Origin: Melastoma dodecandrum
Lineage: Eukaryota; Streptophyta; Magnoliopsida; Myrtales; Melastomataceae
Length of the DNA stretch: 64,000 bases
Assembly (NCBI GenBank): GCA_029817715.1
Contig: JARUPY010000482.1
Coordinates: forward strand, 1-64,000
Direction of reading: 5' to 3'
The translations under genes were made by a program, and so were the position numbers. Every line of letters begins with the position of its first letter. Positions within the stretch are counted from its first letter, which is position 1. Below the pieces are notes generated by a model. It was not told the DNA's origin, did not search any database, and saw only the letters and a list, made by a program, of their open reading frames with translations. Of the stretch, positions 47,429-56,866 are shown in pieces.

Positions 47429-50226
47429 TAAGCCTTTTCCTCTTCTAGGGCAATTCTTTGCAAAGTGGTCAGGCTTATTGCAAATGAAGCATCTGGTGGA
47501 CTTTCCTTGTGGTCCAACCTTCCTTTTGAACTTGAGGAATCTCTTCCACTTCTTGGGAAATCTGCGTGATTTTTTATGGGACTTTTTTCTTTTTGAGGAG
47601 TCCTTCTTCCCATGAATAGGTGAGGTAGAACCAATGATGAGGTTTCTGAGGTAACATCAGATACCTGATCTGTCTCATCTGTAGAGGTGCCTTCCTCGGA
47701 AGAAGAGGTAGTTTCTTCTGATGAGCTTTCAGAAGTATTAGATTCTTCGTACCTGTCTGCCATTTGGATCTGAGAAGGCATAAACGGCGGACTTTGGGAG
47801 AAATAGCTTCCAATAGGGTCATGGTTATCATAATAACCGTCAGAAGTATTATCAGAAAGACTGGGTGAGGACTGAAGAGTAGTCGATTTTACCCATTTTC
47901 TTGTTGGGCAATCAAGAGAGTCCTGATGTCCTCGGATCATTAACTGCTGTGTCTGAGGGTTAGGACTAGACTGTGTCTCTGGACTGGGTGTCCGTTGTCT
48001 TTCTATAGGTTTGGAGCTTTCTACCTTCCTTTTTCCTTCTCTAATCTCATTTCTTCTTTTGGATGACTTCTGTTGTTCTCTAATAACTTCTCTAATTTCT
48101 GCAGGATCTTTCTTTCCAGCTTGTCCATACAGAGGAGGAGCGTTAGAAGATACTTGTATAAACGAAGAAGTCCTGTTACCAAAATCCAGAATATCAAAAG
48201 GCTTTGAGATGGGGTTTAAACTTAACCCATAGCTTTGTGGGATAACTTGTGGTCGTCCAAAGCTTAGTAGACTGGCAGGGTCTGGTTGTTTGTTTAGATC
48301 CACTTGCTTGTCTTCTAGGATCTTGATCTGCCTTTTGAGCTTGGCGATTTCATCATCTGGGTCAGCCCTGAAATAGGAAGGGTATTTGCCCTTTTCAAAG
48401 TTATCTAACCTTTTTTGGAGGGATTGTAACATCGCCTGATTTTTATCCTGATGGGCGTCCATTTTTGCACTGAGCCTGGCCTCTGTTCCTGTCAGGAGTT
48501 CTTGAACAGTGTCTATTTTTCTACAGATAGTATTGAGTCCTGCATTTTGGGCTAAGGCATTCTGGCTTTGCCAATTAAGGACATTTTCAGCAATACTATT
48601 TCTCAGGGGGTTGCCCTGTGCATCAACTCCTGTGGGAATAGGAATCTTAGAGCAATATTTAATACCGTCTATGGTTTGCTCATTCTGAGGTGGGAAGTTC
48701 AATTCTCCAGGTCTTCCTATCATCATGATTTCTGATGGAGTGCAGGTGGGTATTAACTCTGCAGCCTCCTGAGCACAACTGGTAGGTGGTACAGCCTCTG
48801 GTACTGGGATTATCTGCGAAGACAGATTCTTCTTTTGCCATTTAAGAATATTTCTGTAGCAGGGTAATACCTTAGAAGGCTGTTTCTTGGGCCTTTTCCG
48901 TTGGGCTTGATCGATCAAAAATTGCCATGCTCCATAATCTGTTCTGATTTGGGGAGCAGTATCTGCCTCATCATCTTTAGAGGGCTTCTGATCCTGATCA
49001 TTATCGTCATCACTGTCAGAGTCAGAATCAAAAGGCTTTCTTTGTCCTGACCTCTTTCGTCTCTTGGTATCCTCTTCATCGCTTGAATAATCTTCATCTT
49101 TGCATCCGCAAATATTTGAGGAACAGATATCCCAATAGCAGTGGTCAGTTGTTGGGTCTCTGAAGTGGTATGTTTCCTGTCCCTGTTCATCAAAAGAATG
49201 GATGATACGGTTAAGGGGATCAGGTTTCTTGTGCCGAGGAAGAGGTTGCATCATGAACATGGTTGGGAAAATTGAAGGAGTTGGGGCATCCTTCTCATGT
49301 GACCGATCAAATTTGATGATAACGGTGCCATCCTTTTCCCTGATGAACTTTGTTTCAGATGACTGTATGGGCTTGACCTTCTGCTGGGTTTTCTCATAGT
49401 TGGTGATCCATCTTTCAGGCAAGAGCTTGAGGAGGTCATTTCTGCTTATCTGCCTGGGTACATATAGGCATGTAGGAGCTTGTGAGTTATGGTAATCGCT
49501 TCGGATAAGTAAAGCATCACCGTTATTGTCAGCGACGTTGAGGTCTAGTGCATGATTCTGTACTCTGTAAGCCATCTGGTAATGCATGGTTGCCTCAATG
49601 GATTTCTCATCTTGTTCTGGTCCTGCAATCTGGACCTGTACTTGTAAGGCATCTAGTATGTTGGAATCCTGTAGAGACATACAGAAGTTGGGATAAAGTG
49701 TAACAAATACTGTCCCAGCATTTAGTGTGGTTTCTACGGTGCCGATGCAGGCATGTTGATACTCTCTGTATCTAACGTCCAGAAGGGCCATTCTTGCAGT
49801 GGCAGGAAGGCCTTTCCTGCCATGGTAGGTTAGTGCAAGTCTAATAGCTCCGAAATGGAGATGAGTATATCCTCTGTCAATCCATTGTTTAGGAAATTCA
49901 GCAGGCAGTTGTAAGGACACAAATTGTTCCTTGTGTGTGGCCCAGATGGGGTGTTGGCTGAATTTGCTGGCCTGGACGTACTCGAGTACCTTAGATGAGG
50001 GATGTCTTATTAACGTTCGGATGCTTCTTATGGGGTTCAGGGAAGGTTTGGTGAAGGCGGCATACGGATTGAGGAGAGGAAGTTTTGTTTCCTCCCATTC
50101 TTCCTTATGGGCTATCTCATATAACCCACCAAGTTTGTCAGAAGTAGAGGTTCTTATACTAAGGCCTGAATCTAATGTGATGGGAGCATTCATCACGGTA
50201 GAACTAGTATGAGTAGTGTTATCCAT
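47428..50226 (-). CDS. Pararetrovirus movement protein and capsid-region polyprotein, N-terminal ORF
   Basis: An open frame of 932 codons. Residues about 20-290 resemble the 30K-type movement protein of caulimovirids, which carries virus between cells through plasmodesmata (the block GYTHLHFGAIRLAL, then GRKGLPATARMALLD). Residues about 365-430 are acidic (DSDSDSDDDNDQDQ). Residues about 555-650 have a coiled-coil pattern (DDEIAKLKRQIKILEDKQ). Residues about 830-870 are Ser/Glu-rich. The last ~60 codons look non-native: the basic tract and zinc knuckle expected at a capsid C-terminus lie in a neighbouring frame over the same DNA. The stop overlaps the next ATG by one base (TAATG). The conserved capsid core is not apparent. 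It is probably inactive as it stands. Confidence 0.8.
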   Translation of the reverse strand: MDNTTHTSSTVMNAPITLDSGLSIRTSTSDKLGGLYEIAHKEEWEETKLPLLNPYAAFTKPSLNPIRSIRTLIRHPSSKVLEYVQASKFSQHPIWATHKEQFVSLQLPAEFPKQWIDRGYTHLHFGAIRLALTYHGRKGLPATARMALLDVRYREYQHACIGTVETTLNAGTVFVTLYPNFCMSLQDSNILDALQVQVQIAGPEQDEKSIEATMHYQMAYRVQNHALDLNVADNNGDALLIRSDYHNSQAPTCLYVPRQISRNDLLKLLPERWITNYEKTQQKVKPIQSSETKFIREKDGTVIIKFDRSHEKDAPTPSIFPTMFMMQPLPRHKKPDPLNRIIHSFDEQGQETYHFRDPTTDHCYWDICSSNICGCKDEDYSSDEEDTKRRKRSGQRKPFDSDSDSDDDNDQDQKPSKDDEADTAPQIRTDYGAWQFLIDQAQRKRPKKQPSKVLPCYRNILKWQKKNLSSQIIPVPEAVPPTSCAQEAAELIPTCTPSEIMMIGRPGELNFPPQNEQTIDGIKYCSKIPIPTGVDAQGNPLRNSIAENVLNWQSQNALAQNAGLNTICRKIDTVQELLTGTEARLSAKMDAHQDKNQAMLQSLQKRLDNFEKGKYPSYFRADPDDEIAKLKRQIKILEDKQVDLNKQPDPASLLSFGRPQVIPQSYGLSLNPISKPFDILDFGNRTSSFIQVSSNAPPLYGQAGKKDPAEIREVIREQQKSSKRRNEIREGKRKVESSKPIERQRTPSPETQSSPNPQTQQLMIRGHQDSLDCPTRKWVKSTTLQSSPSLSDNTSDGYYDNHDPIGSYFSQSPPFMPSQIQMADRYEESNTSESSSEETTSSSEEGTSTDETDQVSDVTSETSSLVLPHLFMGRRTPQKEKSPIKNHADFPRSGRDSSSSKGRLDHKESPPDASFAISLTTLQRIALEEEKA
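47450..47491 (-). other. Capsid CCHC zinc knuckle in the downstream frame
   Basis: C-X2-C-X4-H-X4-C (CFICNKPDHFAKNC) reads in the frame of the protease-RT ORF, 21 codons before its ATG and preceded by a Lys/Arg-rich tract from about 47635. It is not in the frame of the upstream 932-codon ORF. This is the normal C-terminal nucleic-acid-binding motif of a caulimovirid capsid protein, displaced by a frame change. Confidence 0.9.
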
Positions 50227-50367
50227 GGTGGTGTGGGCAAGGTGCTTTTCCAGGTGAGGTTCCTAGTCTAGATCTCTCACTCCCCTCGAAGAAAAGAAAG
50301 GAAAGGCTCTGATACCAATAATACGACTGTCACAAACAACTCAAGAAGGACAAGCAAGGCGATAAAA
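50157..50367 (-). repeat. Terminal redundancy of the pararetrovirus, right copy
   Basis: Counterpart of 42740-42951. Homology ends at the A-run near 50367, where the host gene-fragment cluster starts. Confidence 0.92.
50305..50317 (-). other. Pararetrovirus primer-binding site
   Basis: The - strand TGGTATCAGAGCC is complementary to the 3' end of initiator tRNA-Met, the minus-strand primer of all Caulimoviridae. The same site occurs at 42900-42888. By convention it marks position 1 of the viral genome. Confidence 0.9.
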
Positions 50368-50756
50368 AAATATTAAAACAAACCCACAAGCAAATAGGGA
50401 AGGAAAAGTCAAAATAGGAAAAAAAAAACTTTACCTCTTACCAGGTGGGGGGTTTCAAAACCAAGGACCGAGGCTTCCATCTAGAGTTTGGAGTCAGAGA
50501 CGAGACGGACGGAGAGGTAGAGACGGCCGGTGCTGGGACTCGTCCGCATGAGGGAGGCTGGCCCTCAGGAGTTCCACGGGCAGCTCTCTGGTGATTGCCC
50601 TCGAGGTTTCCAATCCGATGGTTTTTGGGCTTAATTGGTTCTGCTACATCGGAGATTGGACGATGGTCTCGTACTTGGTGAGGCAGTATTTCGTGAGCAG
50701 CGAGAAGAACTCGTTGAAAGAAGCCTGCCACAGCCTATGGTTTGGCAACTTACAGT

Positions 50757-51276
<520 letters not shown>

Positions 51277-51590
51277 CTATCGACTACAGCCATGGAGTCT
51301 CGTTCAACCTTCTTCTCCTTTCATTTCTCTTCTGCACTTTTTCCAGAAAAAGTTTTTTAACAACCTCAACCTCTGTCGTACACACCCTCTCGGGGTTTTA
51401 CAACCTCCATAACCAAAACAACAGTGCAATTACTAAACCACCCTTTTTTTTTCATGCTTATCTATTTTCCAGCTTATAAATGGGCATGGGCTTTGTAACT
51501 CCTTTCTTCTTCTTCATAGCCCTTCACCTCCTTCGATAGCCCACAGTATTCTCCAGCTCTTCACTTCCTTCTTGTTCTCTCTGCTTACAC

Positions 51591-51815
51591 CATCGCCATT
51601 GCAGGAGTCGCAGTCGCGGGAGAAGCGCATGCCGCGGTCGCTGGAGAGGGGGATGAGGCCGAGGCGGTGGGCGATGAACTCGTCGTTGAGGACGGAGGAG
51701 TGGACCTCGATCTTGACGAGGTCGATGGCGACGGTGGGGACCTCGGCGATCATGACGCGGCGGAGGGCGTTGGCCATGCTGGCGTCGGTGATGGTTCTGG
51801 TCTGGTTTATCAAGT
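51591..51815 (-). pseudogene. NRPB3: RNA polymerase II subunit 3 (NRPB3) exon fragment
   Basis: The - strand reads [40 protein letters not shown] and [19 protein letters not shown]. This is the highly conserved N-terminal part of the Pol II RPB3 subunit, which pairs with RPB11 in assembly. It ends at a GT splice donor (51590), so the fragment carries an exon border and came from genomic DNA rather than mRNA. The rest of the gene is absent. It is joined on its 5' side to kinesin sequence. Confidence 0.85.
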
Positions 51816-51824
51816 TTCTTTTCA

Positions 51825-52366
51825 ATTTCCGATGGTCGTTCTTGTATTTCAATGCATTTCCCTTCTCTGCAGCCATCTGCATCCTCGCCGATCCTCTCAC
51901 AGCCATCTTCCCAACTTTTGGAAGGATCTGGACCAAGTTCCACAAAATTATCTGCGGTAAGTGACAGTCCCGGCGAGCTGCCATCCCGCAAGAAGTTGTC
52001 CTCAGCAGTCTCTGCAAACTGTAACAGATTCTGAGAGTTCATACGTTCCATCATCCTGTTGTCCGGTTCGTGTGCAAGATTATTGTCACCAAGCTTTGCC
52101 TGATCCGTCATTGCTTCGACAATGGAATGCTCTTCCGGATTCAACAATTCGTACTGTTTTGCTTGCAGCATTTCTTGAACTTTGGACTGAGCTATATCAT
52201 GTTGCTGAGTTAACTCAGCTATCTCCATTTCTATCTTTGCGATCAGAAGCTCCTTCTCCTTCAAATCAGCGGCTGAGTCGATCGTGACAGGAGTTGATGA
52301 TCCAAGATCCCTCATTTCATTATCCAGTCTCGCCAATTCTCTCTGTAGCTGCTTCACGTGTGTCTT
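51825..52366 (-). pseudogene. KIN-7 kinesin (NACK/HINKEL type) fragment
   Basis: The - strand frame contains VKQLQRELARLDNEMRDLG, then LKEKELLIAKIEMEIAELTQ with QHDIAQSKVQ, the coiled coil just after the motor of KIN-7 cytokinesis kinesins. [10 protein letters not shown] and a CIEI block near 51840 then match the region before the next conserved segment of this family. The motor domain is missing. The frame stays open for about 180 codons, longer than its neighbours. Confidence 0.75.
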
Positions 52367-52369
52367 TGA

Positions 52370-52610
52370 GCTGACACTTCTCCAGGGCTGACCTTATGTC
52401 AGGATCGGAGTTGACGATGAGGTCAGAATAGAGGGGCAGCGGCACGGAGGAGGAGGAGGAGGCGTTGGCAGCGGACGAGGTGGTGGCATCAAGGAGTTGG
52501 CAGTGGCCGCTGCAGCCGCTGCTCCACGGGTACGGGCAGAGACGGGGAGGCAGGGACAGTTGAGGAAGAGCTTTCCCTTCTTGACGGTGACCAGGACCGT
52601 GTCGCCGACG
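52370..52610 (-). other. Unassigned GC-rich piece of the fragment cluster
   Basis: The - strand reading is Ala- and Pro-rich with a VLVTVKKGKLFLNCP block. No family is recognised. It lies between the kinesin and lectin fragments. Confidence 0.3.
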
Positions 52611-52745
52611 CAGGCCAAGGGTGGAGCCTTTGGTGGTGTCGTCGGGGATTTTAGACCCGACCAGAGTGAGGAAGAACGCGAGGCCATCCACGTAGCGAGA
52701 GCGGTTCCTGGAGTCGATAGCGAAGGAGAAGTAATTCCAATTCCC
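52611..52745 (-). pseudogene. Legume-type lectin domain fragment
   Basis: The - strand reads FSFAID-RNRS-YVDGLAFFLT, then VGSKIPDDTTKGSTLGL. The (A)DGLAFFL and PDD...G-LGL blocks are characteristic of the L-type (legume) lectin fold, found in lectins and lectin receptor kinases. Only about 45 residues are present. Confidence 0.65.
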
Positions 52746-52762
52746 CGGTTGACCTCGGAGTG

Positions 52763-53040
52763 ACCTTCCTCTTGCTCGGGGTGGCCATCTTCTTGGAAGT
52801 GTATGCACTGGCATTCCTCATGTTCTCGGACAAGGTGGCGTGCTGGTTAATTACGTGCAAGAAATTCAAAGCCCTCAAAGCAATCCATCGTATCCAACCT
52901 TTACAGAAGAGACAGCACTGGTCTAGCAAGATGTCTCAACTCTGTCTCCTCAGTTTCTGCCTAAGGGAGAAGCCGGGGAAACAAGATGGGGGTCGTGTCG
53001 GTGAACGAGGGGACGCTCTGCCGGCTGGGATAATCTGATG
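52763..53040 (+). pseudogene. DUF4220/DUF594 membrane protein fragment
   Basis: The + strand reads TFLLLGVAIFLEVYALAFLM-FSDKVACW, then WSSKMSQLCLLSFCLREKPG. The pair L.GA..LE.YA....SDW and WS..M.Q.NLLSFCL is typical of plant DUF4220 proteins, multi-pass membrane proteins of unknown function. It lies on the strand opposite to the other fragments. Confidence 0.6.
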
Positions 53041-53660
53041 CAATCTCTTCCGATGAAACATAAAAGAGAACACTGCCTTTGGTGATGACGAAGTCTCGAT
53101 TTTCTTTCAAGCGTTCCTTTTTTCTCAGTATCTCCGTCTTTTTTTTCAGTCTCCTTTTGTAAGTGTCCGGTCTAGCTATTTGTTATTTTTGTCGAATCTT
53201 TTTTATGATTTTCTTGATGTTATGGATTTTTGTTGATTTTTGATGATTTGTTTAGTATTTTTACTGATTTTAAATGATTTTTTTTATTAATTTTCAATGA
53301 TTTTAGATGATTTTTATCGATCTTCGATTATTTTCAAATTTTTTAGTGTCTTTACAAGATTTTCAATTTTTTCAAGTTTTTTGTGATTTTTTAAGAAAAA
53401 ATTAGGTTACGACACAAGTCACACAAACAAAATATTAAGCCAAGCACCAAACATTTGTATCAATGTCATTCGACAAGGTTAAGCATAATTATTAATAAAT
53501 TCGAAGAAAATTAAGTCATGAGAGAAAAATCTTCCAAAATTAAGTTATTAAGATATTGATAACAAGTAATCACAAGCTTGATTTGGGTGAAATATTTCTC
53601 ATAATTTCTTAAACATGAGGAAACGGCAAAAAAAAAAACATTCCATTGCTCCATCATCCG
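53041..53660. other. AT-rich tract and NLR copy 3 3' flank
   Basis: 53190-53400 is a GATTTT-rich low-complexity tract. From 53417 the sequence matches the 3' flanks of the other NLR copies (29980-30300 and 41360-41600), so the fragment cluster ends between these points. Confidence 0.6.
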
Positions 53661-55243
53661 TCATCTGTGACTGTAATTAATTTCAATTCGTGGGATGAGT
53701 CGGAGGTGGGAATGCCAATATTCCCCTTCCCCCTTCCTGCATTTCTCCATCAATAGCGGACACCCCTCAATGCAGAGAAGTTCCAGGGAGTCAGGGAGCC
53801 CGTCCTCCGGCAACCACTTCATCCTCTTACAATTATAAATATCCAAAGATTGAAGGGAGGTGAGGTGGTGTCTGAGTCCCCCACCCACCCTCTCCAACTT
53901 CTCCATTTCCCCAATAGTCAATGAGACGAGGTATGAAGGGAGGATGTCACTCCAGTCTGCATCTGGAGGAGGAAACACTTCCATCCATTCCATCCTTCCC
54001 TCAATGATCAAATCTTGTAAGGCGGTGAGATCCCTCAGCCCCCGCTCCCAAATTGATTGATTCAGCTTTCGGCATTCCCAAATCTCAAGCGATTCCAGAT
54101 ACGGAGGCAATCCTCCTCTAGGTAGGCTTGTGATGCTTTCACAGTATCTAATAGATAGTTCCCTGAGGGATAAGAGGCGATGCATGTCTTGAGGCAAATA
54201 ATTCACATTTGGACAGCTGTCAAGCTTAAAACTGGACAAGTTGCAGGGGAGATTGGGGATGCTCGTGATGCCTTGGCAGTATAGAATTGATAGTTCCTTG
54301 AGGGAGGTGAGGCGATGCATGTCTTGAGGTAACGACTTCACTTTCGGACACTTGTAAAGCCTAAACCTAGACAGGTTGCAGGGGAGATCAGGGATGCTCG
54401 TGATGCCTTCACAGTCCTCAATAGATAGTTCCTCGAGGAAGGTGAGGCGATGCATGTCTTGAGGCAATGACTTCACTTTTGGACACTTGTCAAGCTCAAA
54501 AAGGGACAGGTTGCAGGGCAGATCAGGGAAGCTCGTGATGCCTTGGCAGTTCCTAATAAATAGTTCCTCGAGGGAGATGAGACGATGCATGTCTTGAGGC
54601 AATGACTTCACCTTTGGACACTTGTCAAGCTTAAAAAGGGACAGGTTGCGGGGGAGTGTAGGGAATATGTCCAATTCTAGGCAATTTTGGATAGTAAGTT
54701 CGGAGAGGGCGGACAGGTGTTGCAAGCTGTCAGTCAAAGTCGTGAGGCTTGTGCAATTCGTAATGTTCAATTCTCGCAGAGACCGAGAGACGAGACTATC
54801 TTCAGGAGCTATATCCTTTATCGACACGAGTCCCTGGAGATCCCATAGGAAAAGCTCCTCGAGTGAATCCGGAAGTTTAAACAGAGACTGCGGCAGGCTC
54901 TGACAATTGTGAAGACTAAGTTTTTTCAACGAAACAGGCAGTCCCTCGCTTGGGAAGGAAGGGAGACTTTCGCAATCACTAATAATCATCACTTTCAGCG
55001 ATGTAAGACCCGATAAATCATCCGGCAGCTTCACTATATCTCCACAACCACTTATTTGTAGTTTCTTGAGCTTAGGAGGCAATTGTTCCTTGCTATCCCC
55101 GTCCACAAATGACTTAAATTGAGGACAACGATCGATTATCATCTCTTCCAATGAAGCCTAAGTGGTCTGGAATCTCCGATCAAAGTGAACCAGCTGGGGA
55201 ATGTTTTGAATTTCCATCTTGGTCATGGATGTAAGGCCAACCA
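53661..55243 (-). pseudogene. CC-NBS-LRR 3' portion, copy 3, cut by the Tekay element
   Basis: 496 codons of uninterrupted LRR sequence (55151-53661), starting MEEMIIDRCPQFKSF and ending IEINYSHR. NLR homology goes on upstream, out of frame past a stop, to 55243, where the retrotransposon LTR begins. Four copies of a 45-residue module centred on PKVKSLPQDMHRL occur in tandem, against two in copies 1 and 2. NB-ARC and coiled coil are absent; the other side of the retrotransposon is viral, so the 5' half was lost. If transcribed, the open frame would encode an LRR-only protein, but there is no sign of a promoter. Confidence 0.85.
54130..54665 (-). repeat. Tandem 135-bp LRR module, four copies
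   Basis: The marker GATGCATG recurs at about 54179, 54314, 54449 and 54584, exactly 135 bases apart. Each unit encodes one 45-residue pair of LRRs (NLS-F-LDKCPKVKSLPQDM, then HRL-SLEELSI--C-GITS-PDLPC). Confidence 0.92.
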
Positions 55244-56829
55244 TGAAAAGAACCTGAATACAATTTAATCACAGAACAAAAAAAAAAAAAGAAACCATTA
55301 GTAACATACTATGTACGATACCACTCCATGTTCTTTATATTTCCATTCAGGCCGTTCCTCTCGGTGAATTTCCCTTCTGTTACCTCCGCGATCACGGATA
55401 CAATCCATTTGATCACGTCACCTGCGAACCCTCCCGTTCGCATTTGAATCCGGAAAATTGTCCAGCCCATTTGCTTTATTCCGTCATCAGGGCTATCAAC
55501 GATTTTATCCGGATTCTCCATGAATTTACACGGCCATAGATTTGTCCCTTTGGTACGTTAACCACGGTTATTCTCCCCCGTGCTTCGTTCCGGGCCATCA
55601 TTTCCGCCCCAATCATTCTAATCCATACAACAGAGGGAATAAGACATCGGCAACACAACATATACGTATGTAAGTTCAAAGTCCTTAAACCTCTCTGTTG
55701 ATGATAGTTGCCGTTTTGTTCCAGAACAAACCATGAAACATATGGGCATTCCAAGTCGGAGAGGAGTAAACCCGGCCATCCTAGGGATAACGGCCACCTC
55801 ACCTCTTATGTCATTACCAAATTGGGAGGAGACAAAATCTCAACAATTTATCAACACAAGGCTATGGTTTCACAGTTTCCCCTCAACGTAGGTGACGGAG
55901 GAGAACACGTCTCAATTCAACAACTCAATCGTCACACGAAGTCGAAGGGGAGAAACTGCAGATTTCGAGCGCTAAATCACATACACGTGAACCCTCATAC
56001 ATTCCGGAGGAGAGCAGTCGGCCGTTTCGCAATCAACCACCACCATTAACCGTCCAGGATATTCACCGCCACTTTCCTCACGCTCCGGAACAAGACACGA
56101 GACAGCGCCACCGGCCCCGCCAACGACCAAATAGAGTCATTTTCACGAAGAACAGCCGCTTCACTCAGAAGGGCGGGGTTCGGCTCAGCTCGTGTTGCCT
56201 GGAAACCAGTTTCCACAGCCAGCCAAAGATCTCCCCAACAGCCACGACGCGAGCAGTAGTGAACTCACAGGACATCAATCAACTCAAAATCGAAACCGAG
56301 CTAGACCCGTGGACCAGTCATGGCCATGGCAACAAGCAGACATCCCCAAGCAAGACAACAATGACACAAGAGAAAAAGAGGAAACACGAGACACACTTAG
56401 GCACGACAAAGACGACGTGAGGGAAGAACTGATGGAGTGAAACGTACCTCTTTCCACTTCCTCCACAAAATACTTCGAGTTCTCGACGTCTTCGAACAAT
56501 CTCTCCTCGCGACAAACGAGCTTGAGTTGCCGTCTTCGGCTCCTTCGCACAACTCTGTCAGTTTCGCTTTCTCCTTATTTGCTCAGCCAAACCCTCTGTG
56601 ATGTAAGGAAGATGGTGATCCAATCCCCCGTCCCTCATTCATATATATATATATATATATTTTAGTCACCGCCTCTAGTTCTTCTCTTTCTTTCTTGTAT
56701 GGGATTAGTGTCCCTCAATGATAGTTAGGTCCCACCATTTTCTAATATGACAGCTTACTCATCATGTCTTCAATAAACCATACATCTTACATTAGTATAT
56801 TTATAATTATAAAATTTTTGTTCATTACA
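55244..56829 (-). repeat. 3' LTR of the Tekay-like element
   Basis: 1586 bp, TG...CA. On the - strand it begins TGTAATGAAC right after the polypurine tract. It includes a (TA)n run at about 56641-56660 and the U3 segment 56645-56820 that is missing from the 5' LTR. Confidence 0.9.
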
Positions 56830-56847
56830 TTTTCTCCTCCCCTTAGG
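56830..56847 (-). other. Tekay-like polypurine tract
   Basis: The - strand CCTAAGGGGAGGAGAAAA is directly before the 3' LTR; it primes plus-strand synthesis. Confidence 0.88.
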
Positions 56848-56866
56848 AGATTTCGTCCCCGAAATC

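Larger units (their letters stand above)
42740..50367 (-). mobile_element. Endogenous caulimovirid (plant pararetrovirus) integrant
   Basis: Read on the - strand: initiator-tRNA-Met primer site (50317-50305), movement/capsid-region ORF (50226-47428), protease-RT-RNase H ORF (47428-44327), TATA box (44172-44164), small ORF (43516-43142), and then the primer site and start of the first ORF again (42900-42740). The repeated segment (42740-42951 and 50157-50367) is offset by 7417 bases, which is therefore the genome unit; this lies within the size range of Caulimoviridae. There is no integrase and there are no LTRs, as expected. The layout (one main polyprotein region plus a small ORF) recalls florendoviruses or petuviruses; genus assignment needs an RT phylogeny. 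One frame change (about 47.64-47.69 kb) is the main visible defect. Confidence 0.88.

Noticed and set aside
48915..49439. Frames of 62-92 codons within the viral N-terminal ORF
   Set aside because: They are alternative frames of the 932-codon ORF.
50430..50756. Further GA2ox sequence downstream of the KHYP block
   Set aside because: The expected HTDPQ iron-binding region does not appear in any frame, so I end the GA2ox fragment at 50757.
55708..56550. Frames of 82-113 codons in the Tekay LTRs, duplicated at 62108-62950
   Set aside because: They recur only because the LTR is duplicated. They have no resemblance to known proteins and lie in non-coding LTR sequence.
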